Below are positions 61,784 to 64,000 of a stretch of 64,000 nt of DNA, in pieces. How positions within the stretch are numbered: the first letter of the stretch is position 1; every line of letters starts with the position of its first letter. The position numbers and the translations under genes were made by a program. Source of the stretch: Dethiobacter alkaliphilus AHT 1 (GTDB lineage: Bacteria > Bacillota > Dethiobacteria > Dethiobacterales > Dethiobacteraceae). Location: the NCBI RefSeq assembly GCF_000174415.1, contig NZ_ACJM01000002.1, positions 62,001-126,000 of the forward strand. Reading direction: 5' to 3'. The notes beneath the pieces were generated by a model, which was not told the origin of the DNA, searched no databases, and saw nothing but the letters and a program-made list of their open reading frames with translations.

Positions 61784-62713
61784 CTAATAATTGTATTGTA
61801 GTCCTATTACATTTAGATCGATTTTTAGTTCAAACTTCATATCGTCATTATAATTTACAATCAGATAAAGATCATCATAGTCAGAGGCGGGGTCAAACCT
61901 TGCTTCATAAAAAATATCCTCAGGATAATACTGTCCGCCCGATTCAATCATGTCGTCGTTTAAAATAAGGCGCTCCCGCTGGATTACTGCATCTCCTTTG
62001 CGAACCTCAGCAAAGGCTTGCTCAACCTGGTATTTACTTTCCTTAAATCCAAACGTGTCTTCATTCAGAGAAATATAGATTTCGTCATTTAAATGAACCC
62101 CAATATATAAAGGATTGTATAGGCGCCGAGACAATGTATCCAAATTTAAGCTGAGTACATCACTGCTGCGGAGTTTACCATCTTCCTTAACAGAAATGTA
62201 ATACTCATAGGCTTGATATTGATCAGACTCAAATCCTACCATTTTTTCCGAAACGCTGTCTCGCTTAGAAGGACTTGTAATATAGATTTCGAATGAAGGT
62301 TCATGTGTTATCTCTGCCATAAAATCAGCATAAAAGTAGCCTTCACTTTCAGATTCTGCAGCAATTGTTGTGAAAGTATCTTCACCACGCTTTCGGTAAT
62401 TGAGGGTTACCTGGCTTCCTGCGCTATATTCCCTTAATTGCCACTCCAACCTTACCAGGCCTTCATCTGCCCATGTTGCCAAGAATTCCACATCTCTGAT
62501 GTTCCACCAGCGCTCTGCTTCTCTCATATGTTGCACAGTACCTGAGATCTGTCCCACTTCATGTGAAACCTGAGATCGCAGCGAGGCAAACTCTCCGTGC
62601 ATATTGTTAATTCTGTGCTCCAGGTTTCGTGTTGCAGAGATGTTCATCCAGGAAAGGATCAATATAACTGCTGTAAGAAAGAGTACTAAACCGTTGTTTT
62701 TAATTTCCCTCAT
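61784..62713 (-). CDS. Membrane-anchored protein of unknown function
   Basis: The 309-residue protein has one N-terminal helix (GLVLFLTAVILILSWMNI), a coiled-coil neck (LEHRINNMHGEFASLRSQVS) and a beta-rich extracytoplasmic domain with paired Trp residues (ERWWNIRDVEFLATWADE). The ATG has no close ribosome binding site; GGGAGGTGA lies about 25 nt upstream, so the true start is uncertain. Its architecture recalls proteins that accompany ECF modules, but no sigma gene is adjacent. Confidence 0.7.
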   Translation of the reverse strand: MREIKNNGLVLFLTAVILILSWMNISATRNLEHRINNMHGEFASLRSQVSHEVGQISGTVQHMREAERWWNIRDVEFLATWADEGLVRLEWQLREYSAGSQVTLNYRKRGEDTFTTIAAESESEGYFYADFMAEITHEPSFEIYITSPSKRDSVSEKMVGFESDQYQAYEYYISVKEDGKLRSSDVLSLNLDTLSRRLYNPLYIGVHLNDEIYISLNEDTFGFKESKYQVEQAFAEVRKGDAVIQRERLILNDDMIESGGQYYPEDIFYEARFDPASDYDDLYLIVNYNDDMKFELKIDLNVIGLQYNY

Positions 62714-62764
62714 TTGTGTACCAGCTAATTAAGCCGGGTCACCTCCCAGATATTTAAAATATAT

Positions 62765-62786
62765 TTAGTTAGACGTACGTAACTAA
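62765..62786. promoter_or_regulatory. Near-palindrome around ACGTACGT
   Basis: TTAGTT and AACTAA flank an ACGTACGT core in the promoter region of the gene at 61784, a shape expected for a dimeric repressor site. Confidence 0.35.
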
Positions 62787-62878
62787 ACTTTGTTCCCCGT
62801 CAAACCGGGTTTGTCTTGTTTAATCATAAAGGATGCTTCTGAACATAAACTGAACATTTGCATAAAAGAAGCGAAAAA

Positions 62879-62907
62879 AGCCACCGGTATAAATAACTCC
62901 GATGGCT
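62879..62907 (-). terminator. Terminator of the yefM-yoeB operon
   Basis: AGCCATCGG and CCGGTGGCT pair (one wobble) over 11 nt and are followed by TTTTTT on the minus strand. Confidence 0.75.
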
Positions 62908-62984
62908 GGTGAAAATGTATCCTATATACTATAGGTTATTTTTTTCTTCATTTTCTAATGCGAAGTGAAAAACTGTAAATGTAA

Positions 62985-63239
62985 TCAATAATGATTTCTG
63001 CAACTAACTATATAGATGTTATTCTCGTCAATGCTATAAATAAGCCGGTGAACATTTGTAATTCTTCTGCTCCAGTAACCAGACAATTCATGTTTTAGCG
63101 GTTCTGGTTTTCCAAGTCCAGTATTCCCATGGCGCTCAATGTCTCGCAGAAGTTCGTTTATCTTTCTGAGGATTTTTTTGTCCTCGGTCTGCCAGTACAC
63201 ATAATGGGTCCATGCGATATCTGAAAAAACTTTATTCAT
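62985..63239 (-). CDS. yoeB: YoeB/Txe family toxin
   Basis: This 84-residue RelE-fold mRNA interferase shows IAWTHYVYWQTEDKKILRKI, GLGKPEPLKHELSGYWSRRI and the terminal HRLIYSIDENNIYIVSCRNH(Y), with the catalytic Glu, Arg and His typical of YoeB. It cleaves mRNA in the ribosomal A site. It overlaps its antitoxin gene by 8 nt. Confidence 0.94.
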   Translation of the reverse strand: MNKVFSDIAWTHYVYWQTEDKKILRKINELLRDIERHGNTGLGKPEPLKHELSGYWSRRITNVHRLIYSIDENNIYIVSCRNHY

Positions 63240-63486
63240 CTAACAACTCTCTTTTCGTACCTCTACCTTGCTTTAGCTGTTCTATAGATCTCATAAGTTC
63301 ATTATAGTACTCTGGATTACTCCTAACATACAAGTTTTCTAAAAGATTATTATATTCGGATTCAGAAAGCATTACTACGTTTTCACCGCGTTCTCGCGTA
63401 ATGATAATGGTTTCGAAGTCGTTAGTTGCTTTGTCACAGAATTCTTTAAAACGCTGTCTAATGGCTGAATAGCTTATCGCTATCAT
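63232..63486 (-). CDS. yefM: YefM family antitoxin
   Basis: From ATG 63486 (GGAGGTG upstream) the product is 84 residues. It has the YefM pattern ISYSAIRQRFKEFCDKATND, FETIIITRERGENVVMLSE and EYNNLLENLYVRSNPEYYNE. It neutralises YoeB and autorepresses the operon. Confidence 0.94.
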   Translation of the reverse strand: MIAISYSAIRQRFKEFCDKATNDFETIIITRERGENVVMLSESEYNNLLENLYVRSNPEYYNELMRSIEQLKQGRGTKRELLDE

Positions 63487-63725
63487 AAAAACACCTCCAC
63501 ACCTATATTGTACAGAACATTGTACAAACATGCAATGTTATTCTGTGGCTTTTTTCCATAATTATTGATAGATGCTAGTTCCAATGTTTCTATTCTGCCA
63601 ATTCACATTCCCTGCCAGAAAGCTTATTCTTGTTAAACTTGACCACTATCAAATACAGGTGAACACGCATATTATGTATAAAAGGCTAGCGGTAGTTGTT
63701 ACTTTTAGCCTGGGGGAGGGACAGT

Positions 63726-64000
63726 ATGGAAAAAATCTTAAGTGCCTCTGCCTCAAAAGAGATGTACCAGATTGTATCCAAGTTAAACCAGCTATTTTCC
63801 GAAATACATACAGCTTTTATGAAAAACAGATTATCATTAAAATACAGGCAGGCGCTGGAGAAGTTGGGAAAACAAATTAGTATGGGTTTGGTGGAGTTTT
63901 CTGAGTCTGCAAGACAGATGGACAAAAATGAAGCTTTAACTGTTCATGCAACAGCGGTCAATCTCAGCAAAATTTTTTATGATCTGCTGCGGCTGGCTAC
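63726..64000 (+). CDS. Hypothetical helical protein, 3' end outside window
   Basis: The frame starts at ATG 63726 with GGGGGAGGG upstream and stays open to the window end (91 codons). The product is all-helical and charged (KEMYQIVSKLNQLFSEIHTA; ALTVHATAVNLSKIFYDLLR). A PhoU-like or regulatory helical bundle is possible, but too little is present to decide. Confidence 0.6.
   Translation, partial: MEKILSASASKEMYQIVSKLNQLFSEIHTAFMKNRLSLKYRQALEKLGKQISMGLVEFSESARQMDKNEALTVHATAVNLSKIFYDLLRLA

Noticed and set aside
63572-63880. Plus-strand 102-codon frame near the right end
   Set aside because: It overlaps the better-supported partial gene at 63726, which has GGGGGAGGG before its ATG and stays open to the window end.

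Overview
The window reads as the chromosome of a spore-forming, probably anaerobic Firmicute with mid GC content (Peptococcaceae/Dethiobacter-like as a guess). SpoIIP indicates sporulation. Strong Shine-Dalgarno sites, frequent TTG/GTG starts and many ECF sigma/anti-sigma pairs fit the same picture. No rRNA, tRNA or CRISPR array was recognised.

Layout. 1-7594: a tight plus-strand glycogen/alpha-glucan operon (GH57-GT4 fusion cut by the window edge, GH15 glucoamylase, ROK sugar kinase, GH133 debranching enzyme), then an EamA transporter. 8713-12271: two tandem DASS-type carboxylate transporters. 12502-14437: a two-subunit CoA-transferase whose A subunit carries an in-frame UGA followed by a bacterial-SECIS-like hairpin, plus a small membrane protein. 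14588-18908: HAD hydrolase, adenine deaminase, YjbQ, a small protein and a flavodoxin-like Cys-rich protein. 19026-23843: PAS-GGDEF-HD-GYP protein, LspA, CPBP protease, SpoIIP. 24000-35300 is an accessory zone with toxin-antitoxin loci, ECF modules, gene remnants, a truncated TRAP permease and an IS605-type TnpB element. 35499-48716 holds a peroxiredoxin, a saccharopine-dehydrogenase-like protein, a lipoprotein cluster, more ECF modules, a polysaccharide deacetylase and a PadR operon. 48828-51802 combines a damaged PIN/Uma2 junction with an ars operon (arsR, an unrecognised selenoprotein gene, arsC, acr3). 52065-64000: frameshifted SRAP protein, DUF116 protein, serine hydrolase, another ECF module, a PocR-domain histidine kinase, DUF5667 protein, universal stress protein and YefM-YoeB.

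Main result: two in-frame UGA genes. The one at 51142-51423, inside the ars operon, reads through UGA as a complete 93-residue protein with a Gly-Sec-Cys motif and resembles the HesB-like/CC-Se selenoprotein family. It implies that this organism decodes selenocysteine. That makes the second case, the CoA-transferase A subunit at 13607-14437 (UGA codon 104), a serious candidate for an undescribed selenoprotein rather than a nonsense mutant.

Other structure: a bipartite intergenic motif (AGGAA, 12-13 nt, TGT[A/C]GAA) sits 45-95 nt upstream of four unrelated genes in the matching orientation. Five ECF sigma/anti-sigma operons lie within about 32 kb. Several gene remnants mark past rearrangements.
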